Positions 8,816 through 16,338 of a stretch of DNA of 43,161 nucleotides are shown piece by piece. A program made the translations under genes and the position numbers. Position 1 is the first letter of the stretch. Every line of letters starts with the position of its first letter. The notes beneath the pieces are model-generated. The model was not told where the DNA came from, ran no database searches, and saw only the letters and a list, made by a program, of their open reading frames with translations. Location: positions 1 to 43,161 of the forward strand of contig JAABSJ010000023.1 of the NCBI GenBank assembly GCA_011390515.1, read 5' to 3'. The DNA is from Oscillatoria sp. (GTDB taxonomy: Bacteria > Cyanobacteriota > Cyanobacteriia > Cyanobacteriales > Laspinemataceae).

Positions 8816-9469
8816 ATGCAAAATGGACAAACTCGCCGCATTCCCCTGGGTGTCATTGCCACCCTAGGAGCTGTCGTTGTCGCTGCCGGAGGTGGAACTG
8901 CTTGGTGGGCGGTGAATTCTCAAAAGGACGTCACCCTCAATGGCATGACTCCATCTCCCACCCAACCCAGGGACCCTGGGGTAAATATCGAGGTCACCCA
9001 GGACCCGAGTGTGACTCCGCCTACGGCGCTCAATCCCATCGACCAATCGGTGCAAATTTATGTGGTCCAAGATACCGGGACCCAATTTGAATTGGCCGCT
9101 GTCCCCGTCTCCGTGCAGGCGACGGAACAACCCGATGCGGTGATAAAAGCCGCCTTTGATCGCTTGGTCACCCAACCGCCCAATAGCGCTGGCTTTAGCG
9201 AAATTCCCACCGGCACCCAAGTGCTGAATGTCGAGGTCAAAGAGAATGGCATTTATGTCAACCTCTCCCCTGAGTTTACCTCCGGGGGTGGCAGTAGCTC
9301 CATGACTGCTAGATTAGGGCAGGTCGTTTATACGGCGACCACCTTGGATCCAAATGCCTCCGTCTGGATTTCCGTAGGCGGTCAACCGTTGGAAGTATTG
9401 GGGGGTGAAGGGTTAGAGATTCCTCTGCCGATTACCCGCACTATTTTTGAGTCCGAGTTTCCCCTGTAA
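8816..9469 (+). CDS. GerMN-domain membrane-anchored protein
   Basis: The 217-residue product has one transmembrane or signal-anchor segment (about residues 10-33, GVIATLGAVVVAAGG), a Pro/Thr-rich linker, and a C-terminal GerMN domain (about residues 80-215). That domain carries the typical LNVEVKENGIYVNLSPEF strand pair, a conserved QVVYTATTL helix and the final VSIGGQPLE-like turn (here ISVGGQPLEVLGG). GerMN domains occur in cell-surface lipoproteins and in spore germination protein GerM; the cyanobacterial ones are presumed periplasmic, without known ligand. The ATG was chosen over an upstream TTG because AGGAG lies ten bases before it. A strong terminator follows. Confidence 0.8.
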   Translation: MQNGQTRRIPLGVIATLGAVVVAAGGGTAWWAVNSQKDVTLNGMTPSPTQPRDPGVNIEVTQDPSVTPPTALNPIDQSVQIYVVQDTGTQFELAAVPVSVQATEQPDAVIKAAFDRLVTQPPNSAGFSEIPTGTQVLNVEVKENGIYVNLSPEFTSGGGSSSMTARLGQVVYTATTLDPNASVWISVGGQPLEVLGGEGLEIPLPITRTIFESEFPL

Positions 9470-9496
9470 TTCATTGCCATTGACAACAAACAACGA

Positions 9497-9541
9497 TTGA
9501 CCCCCCAAGTCCCCCCGATTCACAGAGGCTTGGGGGGTCAA
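9497..9541 (+). terminator. Intrinsic terminator after the GerMN gene
   Basis: A 13-bp perfect stem (TTGACCCCCCAAG with CTTGGGGGGTCAA) encloses a 19-base loop and is followed by TTTGTATT. It starts 27 bases after the stop codon, the expected place for the end of this transcript. Confidence 0.7.
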
Positions 9542-9595
9542 TTTGTATTGGATGAAAGGGACAAGAAAGCCGCTTTCATCCGGATTCCGCTTGTG

Positions 9596-9622
9596 ATACC
9601 AAATCCGGTTGTGATAGATCTA
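9596..9622 (+). repeat. Family 1 repeat, left-end fragment
   Basis: The sequence ATACCAAATCCGGTTGTGAT matches the left end of family 1, but the rest of the element is missing. A TATAGCG-type MITE follows at once, which may have replaced the remainder. Confidence 0.5.
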
Positions 9623-9629
9623 TAAAAAC

Positions 9630-9735
9630 TATAGCGGTTCCCGGACTCATGAGGTATTCTTTCAAAGCCCCTCTCCCGTTCTGGGAGAGGGGTTTGGGGT
9701 GAGGGCAGTACCTTATGGACATGAGAACCGCTATA
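9630..9735 (+). repeat. TA-flanked MITE, TATAGCGG-type, copy 1
   Basis: The ends TATAGCGGTTC and GAACCGCTATA are perfect inverted repeats bounded by TA. The centre is a CCCCTCTCCCGTTCTGGGAGAGGGG hairpin and the flanking words GGACTCATGAGGTA and ACCTTATGGACATGAG are conserved in copy 2. The structure fits a non-autonomous IS630-type element. Confidence 0.8.
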
Positions 9736-9773
9736 GCCCTGTCAAGATGATAAATTTAATCACCCCAAATCGT

Positions 9774-9878
9774 TATAGCGGTTCACGGACTCATGAGGTA
9801 CATTTCAAAGCCCCTCTCCCGTTCTGGGAGAGGGGTTTGGGGTGAGGGCCGTACCTTATGGAGATGAGAAACGCTATA
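9774..9878 (+). repeat. TA-flanked MITE, TATAGCGG-type, copy 2
   Basis: It is about 90 percent identical by eye to the element 38 bases upstream and in the same orientation, with the same central hairpin. The right end has one change (GAAACGCTATA). Two so similar copies side by side point to recent activity or tandem duplication. Confidence 0.8.
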
Positions 9879-9885
9879 TTTCATC

Positions 9886-10058
9886 TATAGCATTCCTAAA
9901 TGATTTATAACATTTTTAGCTCCCCTCTCCCCCTGAGCTAAGCCTGTCCTGAGCGAAGCCGAAGCCTGTCCTGAGCTACGTCGAAGGGGGTCGAAGGGCT
10001 GGGCCGCCGACGGTTGGGGGCCGCCATCGTCTTCCACAACTGATTTAGGATTGCTATA
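9886..10058 (+). repeat. TATAGCA-type MITE carrying a secondary insertion
   Basis: The outer ends TATAGCATTCCTAAATGATT and TGATTTAGGATTGCTATA match the elements at 3667 and 29429. The copy is longer because its centre holds the repeated words AGCCTGTCCTGAGC and GAAGCCTGTCCTGAGC plus GTCGAAGG, a short dispersed repeat seen in many cyanobacterial genomes (from memory). A GGCCGCCGACGGTTGGGGGC segment is shared with the copy at 29429. Confidence 0.7.
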
Positions 10059-10071
10059 GCCGCGAAAAGAG

Positions 10072-10350
10072 AAGCGCCCGTCCAGATGCTCAATTTAAGG
10101 TGTAACCTAACACCAAAGAACGGGACCACTGCCAATCACCCACGGCTAAGGAAATCTGAATGTCCGACTTGAACTCTCGTAAGGTTACAGCAGTGAAATA
10201 GGTTGATACACTGCGTCCAAAAGGATAAGCGATGAAGGTGGAGTTTTCCTGAAAACATCGACACAAACCCTCAAAAGCACGCCGGGAGACAGGACAAGCC
10301 TAAAGGTGAAACAATCCACATAGATGGAACGTGATAATCCCACAGAAGCT
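10072..10350 (+). other. Group II intron remnant (domain I region, no ORF, no domain V)
   Basis: The stretch resembles the 5' part of cyanobacterial group II introns as I recall them: a GCGCCCGTCCAGATGCTC start (intact introns begin GTGCG), the words GAACTCTCGTAAGGTTACAG, CGTCCAAAAGGATAAGCGAT, GAAGGTGGAG, and CACGCCGGGAGACAGGA with GGTGAAACAATCC after it. No reverse transcriptase/maturase frame is present and no domain V hairpin was found downstream, so it is a dead 5' fragment. It lies between a MITE and a family-1 fragment in a region without genes. Identification is from sequence memory, not from a structural model. Confidence 0.5.
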
Positions 10351-10477
10351 CTTGGCAATTGGGTCGATTAGCTTGCGTAGTGATAAGGGATTTGCATAAA
10401 AAAAATTCTGCATTAGGGTATTCCAACAAATAAATCATCCAAATTCGAGGGTTAAGCACCTAACAAGACTGTATGAC

Positions 10478-10581
10478 GCCGCGCTTGAAGGGCTTCGTCT
10501 GCGAGTGCCCCACCCTTCAGTCGCGCTCTTTTTTGGAGATTTTATTTTATGGAGTTCCCTTATAGAACGGGGTGCGGGTTT
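10478..10581 (+). repeat. Family 1 fragment with an embedded GGGAACTCC-type end
   Basis: GGGCTTCGTCTGCGAGTGCC and the later word TATAGAACGGGGTGCGGG belong to family 1 but both outer ends are missing. Between them lies GGAGATTTTATTTTATGGAG followed by TTCCC, the reverse complement of the end of the TNA-flanked MITE seen at 23168 and 30154. This looks like a mosaic of two broken elements. It reaches the 3' end of the ArsR gene. Confidence 0.5.
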
Positions 10582-10585
10582 TTGC

Positions 10586-10939
10586 TCACCGTTTTCCATG
10601 CAAGCTCAAGGCTCTAAATTGACTCGCTTGTTGTTCAATCCGCTCTGCAAGGCGATCGCAGACCAGATTACACAGATCGAAAATCAGGGGATCCTCGACG
10701 CGATAATAAGCCGAAGTCCCTTCAGTGCGACGACTGAGGATTCCCGCTTGCAACATGACTTTAAGATGTTTAGAAACATTGGCCTGACTCGTTGAAGTGG
10801 CATCCACTAACTCTTGCACGCATTTTTCGCCATCTCTGAGTAAGTTTAAGAGCTTCAAGCGCATTGGCTCACTCAAAATACTGAAATATTCCGCCACTTG
10901 TTGCAATACCTCTGGGGGTAAGGGTTGCGCTCGTTTCAT
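10586..10939 (-). CDS. ArsR/SmtB-family winged-helix regulator
   Basis: The 117-residue protein is a stand-alone ArsR-type winged helix: dimerisation helix, FSILSEPMRLKLLNLL, recognition helix TSTSQANVSKHLKVMLQAG, and wing ILSRRTEGTSAYYRVED. It binds DNA as a dimer and usually represses under control of a metal or redox signal. The classic CxCxD metal motif of ArsR/SmtB is absent. Cysteines occur in GEKCVQEL and in DLCNLVCDR, so thiol sensing is possible but unproven. The ATG was chosen because AAGGAG lies seven bases upstream; a longer frame runs into the neighbouring hairpin. No operon partner follows, so the target is unknown. Confidence 0.85.
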   Translation of the reverse strand: MKRAQPLPPEVLQQVAEYFSILSEPMRLKLLNLLRDGEKCVQELVDATSTSQANVSKHLKVMLQAGILSRRTEGTSAYYRVEDPLIFDLCNLVCDRLAERIEQQASQFRALSLHGKR

Positions 10940-10960
10940 CAAAAAACTCCTTGGTGGATA

Positions 10961-10989
10961 CCCCCGCCTCGCGCCTGCACCGGCGGGGG
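10961..10989. repeat. GC-rich hairpin between isrB and the ArsR gene
   Basis: CCCCCGCC and GGCGGGGG are perfect 8-bp arms around a 13-base loop. The site is in the leader of the ArsR gene and just downstream of the IsrB stop, so it may be the 3' end structure of the IsrB element, a terminator or an ArsR leader hairpin. Confidence 0.45.
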
Positions 10990-11002
10990 AGGAAAACAAG
11001 TG

Positions 11003-12118
11003 TCAGGCAATGGAGGGTTCTACATTGACTGACAAATAGCGTGGACGAGATACCAGTAACCCAGTGGCGCGATGGATTAACTGGACTTTGGAAGCACTAA
11101 ACTGTCCGAGTCTCTTCCCGTCAAAATTAGAAACACTGACCTGTCGGGCGGTATCGCCACTGACCCAACCCATGACAACCCGTTCTGCCATAGAAGCCCG
11201 AACGAGGTCGCCTTTCCTCACCCCATGCCTTGTGGTTGTTCCCCCATATTTGCGGCGAACACCCCCTTTTGAGGGAACCATCAGATGCAGTTGTCGGCGA
11301 GAAATCGGAGGTCTACGAATGACCACAAAGGCTGAAAGCGTCATTTTGACAGAACCCTTCCAGGTATGGCCGTGAGTTGTCGCGGTATAGAATGGTTTGT
11401 ATTTGATGAACTCAGAACAGGCTAAAGCCACTCCATCAACTGCATGACTTTCAGGGTTTTGGCTTGATTTGTCTTGGGATTTAACCAGTCCTAATTGAGC
11501 TCTAAGACTAGCAGTTTTGTATCCAAACCTAGTTTCAACGGGAGCCAATTTTGCCAGCCAAGTTAACATGACTTTTTGTCCCACCATAACTGGAGAGAAA
11601 GATTTTGAACCCCTGGCTTTTACATATTCGTAGACAATTTTGCTAACCGGAAACAATCGACATAGTTCAGTCACCACCCGCAACTCAATCTGACGATTGG
11701 CTCGAATAGAAGGAGGAAGTTGATTCCCTCTGCGGTTATCAAATCGTTTTTGTCGGTGGGCGAGCTTGGAGTATTGGACTTGGCGGTTAATCCGGTGTCC
11801 TCTCCGGTTACGCCGCATCATTCGACGTTGCTCCATCCGTTCTTTAACGGTCTGGAATGGCCGAATCAAGTCAGCCATAAATAGAGTGGCTTTGGCTGAT
11901 TGTACTCCGATCCCGGAATATAACTTGCCTGGGTCAACCCCAACGGCAATTAGTTGGGTTTCTTTCCCAGAAGGCTGTTCAGTCAGTTGGACATAAAACA
12001 CCCCCAAATCTGACCATTTGCCCATAGCTAAACCACCTCGCATCCAGCGACGGGCGCGACTGGGTTTAGTGGGCATTAAAGGCTTGCCATCGGGTGATAA
12101 AACTGGAACTCTCAGCAT
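11003..12118 (-). CDS. isrB: IsrB-type RuvC nuclease (IscB/Cas9 relative without HNH)
   Basis: Read from MLRVPVLSPDGKPLMP, the product has 371 residues. In order it shows the N-terminal PLMP motif (13-16), RuvC-I with Asp62 in VGVDPG, an Arg-rich bridge helix with the RRXRR motif (RRNRR, 102-106), RuvC-II with Glu164 in KIVYEYV, and RuvC-III with SHAVDG (His225, Asp228). Only about 60 residues separate RuvC-II and RuvC-III, so the HNH domain of IscB is missing. This is the definition of IsrB, an RNA-guided nickase of the OMEGA group. The C-terminal part (RRQLHLMVPSKGGVRRKYGG) matches the family's target-interaction region. The RuvC residues look intact. The frame extends upstream to 12265, but that part overlaps the expected omega RNA; ATG 12175 is an alternative start. 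No TnpA transposase is near. Confidence 0.85.
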   Translation of the reverse strand: MLRVPVLSPDGKPLMPTKPSRARRWMRGGLAMGKWSDLGVFYVQLTEQPSGKETQLIAVGVDPGKLYSGIGVQSAKATLFMADLIRPFQTVKERMEQRRMMRRNRRGHRINRQVQYSKLAHRQKRFDNRRGNQLPPSIRANRQIELRVVTELCRLFPVSKIVYEYVKARGSKSFSPVMVGQKVMLTWLAKLAPVETRFGYKTASLRAQLGLVKSQDKSSQNPESHAVDGVALACSEFIKYKPFYTATTHGHTWKGSVKMTLSAFVVIRRPPISRRQLHLMVPSKGGVRRKYGGTTTRHGVRKGDLVRASMAERVVMGWVSGDTARQVSVSNFDGKRLGQFSASKVQLIHRATGLLVSRPRYLSVNVEPSIA

Positions 12119-12345
12119 TGTTTGTGATAAACCTCCAATAGGAGTGATTGTCTTTTCAAACACCGAATCCAACATGGCTTGGCTTTCCCAACGTCTTAAC
12201 CAGAAGACTTGCAGATAATCCGGCCTAGAGAAGCAGCCGTTCGTGCGTGGCAGAATTCGGATCAAGGGCTATTCAAAGTTTCAGTGGGACTGGCTTCCCA
12301 CTCTCCCACCTCACGGAACTTAGGTGGGAGTTATTGAAGGCTGGT
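12119..12345 (-). ncRNA. Candidate omega RNA (HEARO) of the IsrB locus
   Basis: IscB/IsrB guide RNAs are encoded directly upstream of the nuclease, so this is where it should lie. On the minus strand the region holds CTCCCACCT/AGGTGGGAG (arms 12303-12311 and 12322-12330) and GTGGGA/TCCCAC (12284-12289 and 12296-12301) side by side, both enclosed by TTCAA/TTGAA pairing (12272-12276 with 12334-12338), a multibranched structure. The 3' end should abut the isrB start. The 5' end, which sets the guide, is not resolved: it may be near 12345 or, if the element follows the GTGA at 12463-12466, up to about 12462. Confidence 0.55.
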
Positions 12346-12431
12346 CCTAAAGAATTACCCATTTTTATATGTTCCTATTGTAACAGTAAACCGATTTATG
12401 ACAATTAAGTAATTAAAGGGAGTAAACTCAA

Positions 12432-12465
12432 GAGTCGATTGTCTTGCGCGCAAGGCAATCGACTC
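12432..12465. terminator. Long hairpin downstream of accB
   Basis: The 34-base inverted repeat runs from GAGTCGATTG to CAATCGACTC with CTTGC/GCAAG inside and a single T/G mismatch that would pair in RNA. CTCAA and TTGAG further out can extend it. It lies 22 bases past the accB stop, as expected for a terminator, though the T-run is weak. It could also be the 5' boundary structure of the IsrB element. Confidence 0.5.
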
Positions 12466-12486
12466 ACCCCTTGAGACGGGAAAACA

Positions 12487-13041
12487 TTACTCGGGGCTAA
12501 TCCGCATTAAAGACTGACCGTATTCCACCGGAGTGCCATTTTCGACCAAAATTTCCACCACTTGTCCGGAAACCTCTGCCTCGATTTCATTCATCAACTT
12601 CATCGCCTCAATGATGCAGACGGTTTGGCCGAGTTTGATGCGATCGCCCACGGCGACAAATGGGGCTTCATCAGGAGAGGGAGAGCGATAGAAGGTCCCC
12701 ACCATTGGGGAAATGACCTCCAAAAACTTACGATCGTTCGTCACCGGAGCCGGAGCACCGGGACCCCCGGGGGCATTCCCCCCCGTAGGCCCTGGGGTCC
12801 CTGACGAGGGAGGGGCTGTGGGAATAGCCTGCTCAATCGGGGGACCCGAACGGGCGATCGCCCCGGTTCCCTCCGCCATCGGCAGCAACCCCGGATCAAC
12901 CGGGATCCCCACCCGCTCGGCAATCATCCTGTCCTTGCGGAGGGTCAGCTCAAAATCGCCACTTTTTAAAATCAGCTCAGAAATATCCGTTCCATTGAAA
13001 GCCCCAAGCAGCTCACTCAGTTGGCTTAAATCCAGTTGCAC
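12487..13041 (-). CDS. accB: Biotin carboxyl carrier protein of acetyl-CoA carboxylase
   Basis: The product, 184 residues, carries biotin for acetyl-CoA carboxylase, the first committed step of fatty acid synthesis. Its C-terminal biotinyl domain (about residues 105-182) has the EAMKLM signature with the biotin-accepting Lys148. Before it lies a Pro/Gly/Ala-rich linker (about 65-100) that acts as a flexible arm, and an N-terminal conserved helical segment beginning [15 protein letters not shown]. efp lies upstream on the same strand, an order widely kept in cyanobacteria, with about 200 bases between, so the two may be co-transcribed. Confidence 0.95.
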   Translation of the reverse strand: MQLDLSQLSELLGAFNGTDISELILKSGDFELTLRKDRMIAERVGIPVDPGLLPMAEGTGAIARSGPPIEQAIPTAPPSSGTPGPTGGNAPGGPGAPAPVTNDRKFLEVISPMVGTFYRSPSPDEAPFVAVGDRIKLGQTVCIIEAMKLMNEIEAEVSGQVVEILVENGTPVEYGQSLMRISPE

Positions 13042-13239
13042 AGTTTCTTTGACCCCGTAAAATCAACGTTATTCTTCTCTAGTTTTTCCCCATCGAACGG
13101 TAGGCGATCGCCTCAAATCCCCGGGATAGACCAACCGAACCGCCAAAGCCCTCGGGGGCAACCCAGGAGAGCGCATAAATACCAATCTCCTGAGTGCAGA
13201 CAGGCAGGGCGACTGACCCCTATTCGGTGAAGCGAAACT

Positions 13240-13800
13240 CTATGATTCTCGGCCCAGATAGGAATCGTTACGGGTATCGATTTTAATCCGTTCACCGATC
13301 GTAATGAACAACGGAACCATCACTTCAGCCCCAGTTTCCACCGTCGCGGGTTTAGTTCCACCCGTTGCGGTATCTCCTTTGATGCCCGGATCGGTTTGCG
13401 TCACTTCCAAAACGACCGAGTTAGGCAGTTCGACTTCCAGCACTTGTTCGCCCCAACGGACGACATTCACTTCCATCCCTTCCTTAAGATACTTGACGCG
13501 ATCGCCAATCTGCGCCTCACTCAAACGGGTTTCTTCATAGGTTCCCATATCCATAAACACTAACTGTTCACCTTCTCTATAGGTGTACTGCATCGTATTT
13601 TTTTCTAATGTCGCTTGTGGCACGCTCTCTGCCGCACGAAACGTGCGCTCAATCACGCTGCCATTCTGGACATTCTTTAATTTCGTGCGAACAAAGGCCG
13701 AGCCTTTACCGGGTTTGACATGGAGGAATTCAACCACCCGCCACACAACCCCATCTAATTCAATTGTGACGCCGGTGCGAAAGTCATTACTGGAAATCAT
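13240..13800 (-). CDS. efp: Translation elongation factor P
   Basis: The product, 186 residues, is the three-domain tRNA-mimic that relieves ribosome stalling at proline runs. The N-terminal KOW-like domain carries the tip loop VKPGKGSAF with Lys32 at the position modified in many bacteria; domain II (about 65-125) and the C-terminal OB domain, with its [16 protein letters not shown] signature, are complete. Start ATG and full family length agree. accB follows on the same strand. No lysine-modifying epmA/epmB genes are near. Confidence 0.95.
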   Translation of the reverse strand: MISSNDFRTGVTIELDGVVWRVVEFLHVKPGKGSAFVRTKLKNVQNGSVIERTFRAAESVPQATLEKNTMQYTYREGEQLVFMDMGTYEETRLSEAQIGDRVKYLKEGMEVNVVRWGEQVLEVELPNSVVLEVTQTDPGIKGDTATGGTKPATVETGAEVMVPLFITIGERIKIDTRNDSYLGRES

Positions 13801-13995
13801 GAATCTTTATTCGTGGAGAATAATCGGGATTTTATTTTACCGCGAATTCTCCCCTTCAATGGTATTGGATCAAATTGCCACTTTCACCATCCCCTCCCAC
13901 CCTTGCTCAGAATTCCCGAGGGATCCCCCGGTGCAACTTCCCTCGGTATGGGAAGATTGATCCATGCCGATTAAAAAGGATTCAGAGATATATTG

Positions 13996-15141
13996 ATGCT
14001 GACTTCAAGTAAAAAAATTACAAATTTATGGCAACGCGGCCTCAAAGCCGCTTTATTGGTCGTACTGATGACCAGTCTCTCCCTGGGATTGAGCGCCGCT
14101 TGGTGGAATGGCGGCGACAGTTCCACACCGAATCGCACCAGTGTCCTCCCCCAAGGCAATGCCATCACCGATGGGAAAGCCCTGTTGCGATACGCCTTAC
14201 CCATTGACAATCAAGCCCTGCGCGAGGCCCAAAGCAGTTTAGAAGACATTTCCCAGCAACTGCGCGGGAAACGCTGGAGTCCGATCACCAGTGATATCAC
14301 CAAAGCTGCCGGGATTTTTACCAATCGCGAGGCGGATATCTTGGAGGATATTCCCGAATCTCAACAAGCGAACGCCGGTGCTATCCTCGCCCAAATTAAA
14401 GAGGAAATTGCCACCCTGCGATCGTCCGTCGAGGTTCAGGATAAACCCGCCACTCAGGAGGGCCGCGATCGCCTCCTGGATTTAGTCGGCCAACTCGAAG
14501 AAATGATGGTCGCCGAATTCCCCTATCAAGTCCCCGCAGAATACAGCCAACTGCCTCAACTTCTGGGCCGCGCCACCGTCGCTGTAGAAACCAACAAAGG
14601 CAATCTGACCGTGGTCCTAGATGGATATAGCGCCCCAGTGACCTCCGGCAACTTTGTGGATCTCGTCCAGCGCGGGTTTTACGATGGCCTAGAATTTATT
14701 CGCTCAGAAGATTTCTATGTCCTCCAAACCGGGGATCCGGTGGGACCAGACCAAGGCTTTATCGACCCGGATACCGGAGAATATCGCAATATTCCCCTGG
14801 AAGTTCTAGTCCGGGGAGATATTCAACCCACTTATGGAATTACCTTGGAAGAGGCCGGACGCTTTCGAGAACAGCCGGTCCTCCCCTTCTCAGCTTTTGG
14901 AACTGTAGCAATGGCCCGCCCAGAAGATGACCCGGACGGCGGTTCTTCTCAGTTTTTCTTCTTCCTGTTTGAACCGGAGTTAACTCCTGCCGGTCTCAAT
15001 TTGCTCGATGGTCGGTATTCGGTTTTTGGCTATGTGGTTGAAGGGAAGGAAATTTTAGAAAAGCTCAAACAGGGGGATCAGATTCTCTCCATGAAAGTGG
15101 TGCAAGGCATGGAAAATTTCGTTCCCGCCCAAACTAGCTAA
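13996..15141 (+). CDS. Cyclophilin-type peptidyl-prolyl isomerase, TLP40/CYP38-like
   Basis: The product, 381 residues, begins with a signal peptide (about residues 12-36, hydrophobic core LLVVLMTSLSLGLSA, AxA-like site before AWW), so it acts in the thylakoid lumen or periplasm. A helical N-terminal region follows (about 60-175, with SLEDISQQLRGKRW and a heptad-like stretch). The C-terminal cyclophilin domain (about 185-375) has TVVLDGYSAPVTSGNFVDLVQRGFYDGL and QFFFFLFEPELTPAG. This two-part layout is that of plant TLP40/CYP38 and its cyanobacterial orthologues, involved in photosystem II assembly. The ATG was preferred over a TTG one codon earlier. Two hairpins follow the stop codon. Confidence 0.88.
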   Translation: MLTSSKKITNLWQRGLKAALLVVLMTSLSLGLSAAWWNGGDSSTPNRTSVLPQGNAITDGKALLRYALPIDNQALREAQSSLEDISQQLRGKRWSPITSDITKAAGIFTNREADILEDIPESQQANAGAILAQIKEEIATLRSSVEVQDKPATQEGRDRLLDLVGQLEEMMVAEFPYQVPAEYSQLPQLLGRATVAVETNKGNLTVVLDGYSAPVTSGNFVDLVQRGFYDGLEFIRSEDFYVLQTGDPVGPDQGFIDPDTGEYRNIPLEVLVRGDIQPTYGITLEEAGRFREQPVLPFSAFGTVAMARPEDDPDGGSSQFFFFLFEPELTPAGLNLLDGRYSVFGYVVEGKEILEKLKQGDQILSMKVVQGMENFVPAQTS

Positions 15142-15158
15142 GGCTTGAGGGTTCACAG

Positions 15159-15181
15159 AAACTGCCGATTTTCAGCAGTTT
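15159..15181 (+). terminator. Small hairpin after the cyclophilin gene
   Basis: AAACTGC and GCAGTTT form a 7-bp stem with a 9-base loop 18 bases after the stop codon. It precedes the stronger hairpin at 15190 and the two may act together. Confidence 0.4.
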
Positions 15182-15189
15182 CCAAGCAG

Positions 15190-15217
15190 AAGTCTAGTGG
15201 GGGTTTCCACTAGACTT
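15190..15217 (+). terminator. Strong terminator between the cyclophilin gene and thiL
   Basis: AAGTCTAGTGG and CCACTAGACTT form a perfect 11-bp stem with a 6-base loop, followed by TACTATTTT. It separates the cyclophilin transcript from thiL and covers the in-frame GTG at 15197, which is therefore unlikely to be the thiL start. Confidence 0.65.
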
Positions 15218-15244
15218 TACTATTTTGGGGAGGTTAGAAACAGG

Positions 15245-16264
15245 GTGAAGAAGGATTCAGAAAATTCCCTTTCGGTGCGAGAGTTGGGGGAACAGGGACT
15301 GTTGAAACGATTGCAGGGATTTTGTCCACCGGAGTGGGTGGGGGATGATGCAGCGGCGATCGCCATGACACCGGAAGCGAATCGGTTGTTGGTGGTGACG
15401 ACGGATATGTTGGTGGATGGGGTGCATTTTAGCGATCGCACCACCTCTGCTGAAGATGTGGGGTGGAGGGCGGCAGCGGTGAATTTATCGGATTTAGCCG
15501 CAATGGGTGCTACTCCGTTAGCCATTACCGTCAGTTTAGGATTGCAGGGGGATACCCTAGTGTCTTGGGTGGAGGGGGTTTATACCGGGATGGTGAGTTG
15601 TCTGGATGCTTATCAGACGGCGATCGCCGGTGGGGATGTTTGTCAGTCCCCGGTGAATGTCATTTCGATTACCGCCTTTGGCTGGGTGCCCACGGACCGG
15701 ACAATTCGACGGCAGAATGGAAAACCGGGGGATGCGATCGTGGTGACTGGAGTGCATGGAGCCTCCCGTGCGGGATTAGAATTATTGCTGCATCCGGAAA
15801 CGTCCAAGGATTGGTCAGAAGAGGAGATTCGGGAATTAATGACCGCTCATCAGCGTCCGAACCCACGACTGGATGTGTTGCCGATTTTGTGGGAGGTGAT
15901 GGGGGAGGGGGGAGAAATTGCTGGAATGGATAGTTCTGATGGGTTAGCCGATGCGATCGTGCAAATTGCCCGAGCGAGTGGGGTGGGGGCGACCCTAGAC
16001 CGGGGTTTGATTCCAGTACCACCGAGTTTGAAGCAGAGAGTGGGGGAAGAACGGACAGTTGAGTGGGCCTTGTACGGCGGAGAAGATTTTGAACTCGTGC
16101 TGTGCTTACCCCCTCCAGTAGCGCGTGAGTTCGTAGAACGACTGGGAAATGGAGCGGCGATTGTCGGGATCTTAACAAAAAGCACCAGGGTGTGTCTAAC
16201 TGACTCCACTGGTGCTTATGCTGACGAAGTGATCACTCAAAGTTTGAGTTTTCAGCATTTTTAA
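15245..16264 (+). CDS. thiL: Thiamine-monophosphate kinase
   Basis: The product, about 339 residues, phosphorylates thiamine monophosphate to the cofactor thiamine diphosphate. It has the PurM/ThiL fold: WVGDDAAAIA near residue 32, TTDMLVDGVHF (Mg-ATP site), SDLAAMGATPLAITVSLGL, AGGDVCQSP, and MDSSDGLADAIVQIARASGVG with YGGEDFELVLCLP toward the C-terminus. GTG 15245 was chosen because a GGGGAGG site lies upstream and an earlier GTG sits inside a terminator hairpin. It is convergent with gap2. Confidence 0.92.
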   Translation: MKKDSENSLSVRELGEQGLLKRLQGFCPPEWVGDDAAAIAMTPEANRLLVVTTDMLVDGVHFSDRTTSAEDVGWRAAAVNLSDLAAMGATPLAITVSLGLQGDTLVSWVEGVYTGMVSCLDAYQTAIAGGDVCQSPVNVISITAFGWVPTDRTIRRQNGKPGDAIVVTGVHGASRAGLELLLHPETSKDWSEEEIRELMTAHQRPNPRLDVLPILWEVMGEGGEIAGMDSSDGLADAIVQIARASGVGATLDRGLIPVPPSLKQRVGEERTVEWALYGGEDFELVLCLPPPVAREFVERLGNGAAIVGILTKSTRVCLTDSTGAYADEVITQSLSFQHF

Positions 16265-16274
16265 GCTGAAGGTG

Positions 16275-16319
16275 ATGAGTTTTGAATAGTGAACGAATCC
16301 GTCCGAAATCAAAACTCAT
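16275..16319. terminator. Bidirectional terminator between thiL and gap2
   Basis: ATGAGTTTTGA and TCAAAACTCAT are perfect 11-bp arms around a 23-base loop, 10 bases after the thiL stop and 19 bases after the gap2 stop on the other strand. The run of T in each arm suits termination in both directions. Confidence 0.55.
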
Positions 16320-16338
16320 TGCCCGCTTCGTTCTATGC

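Noticed and set aside
11003-12118. Reading the nuclease as IscB or an HNH endonuclease
   Set aside because: The interval between RuvC-II and RuvC-III is too short for an HNH domain and lacks its His/Asn motifs.
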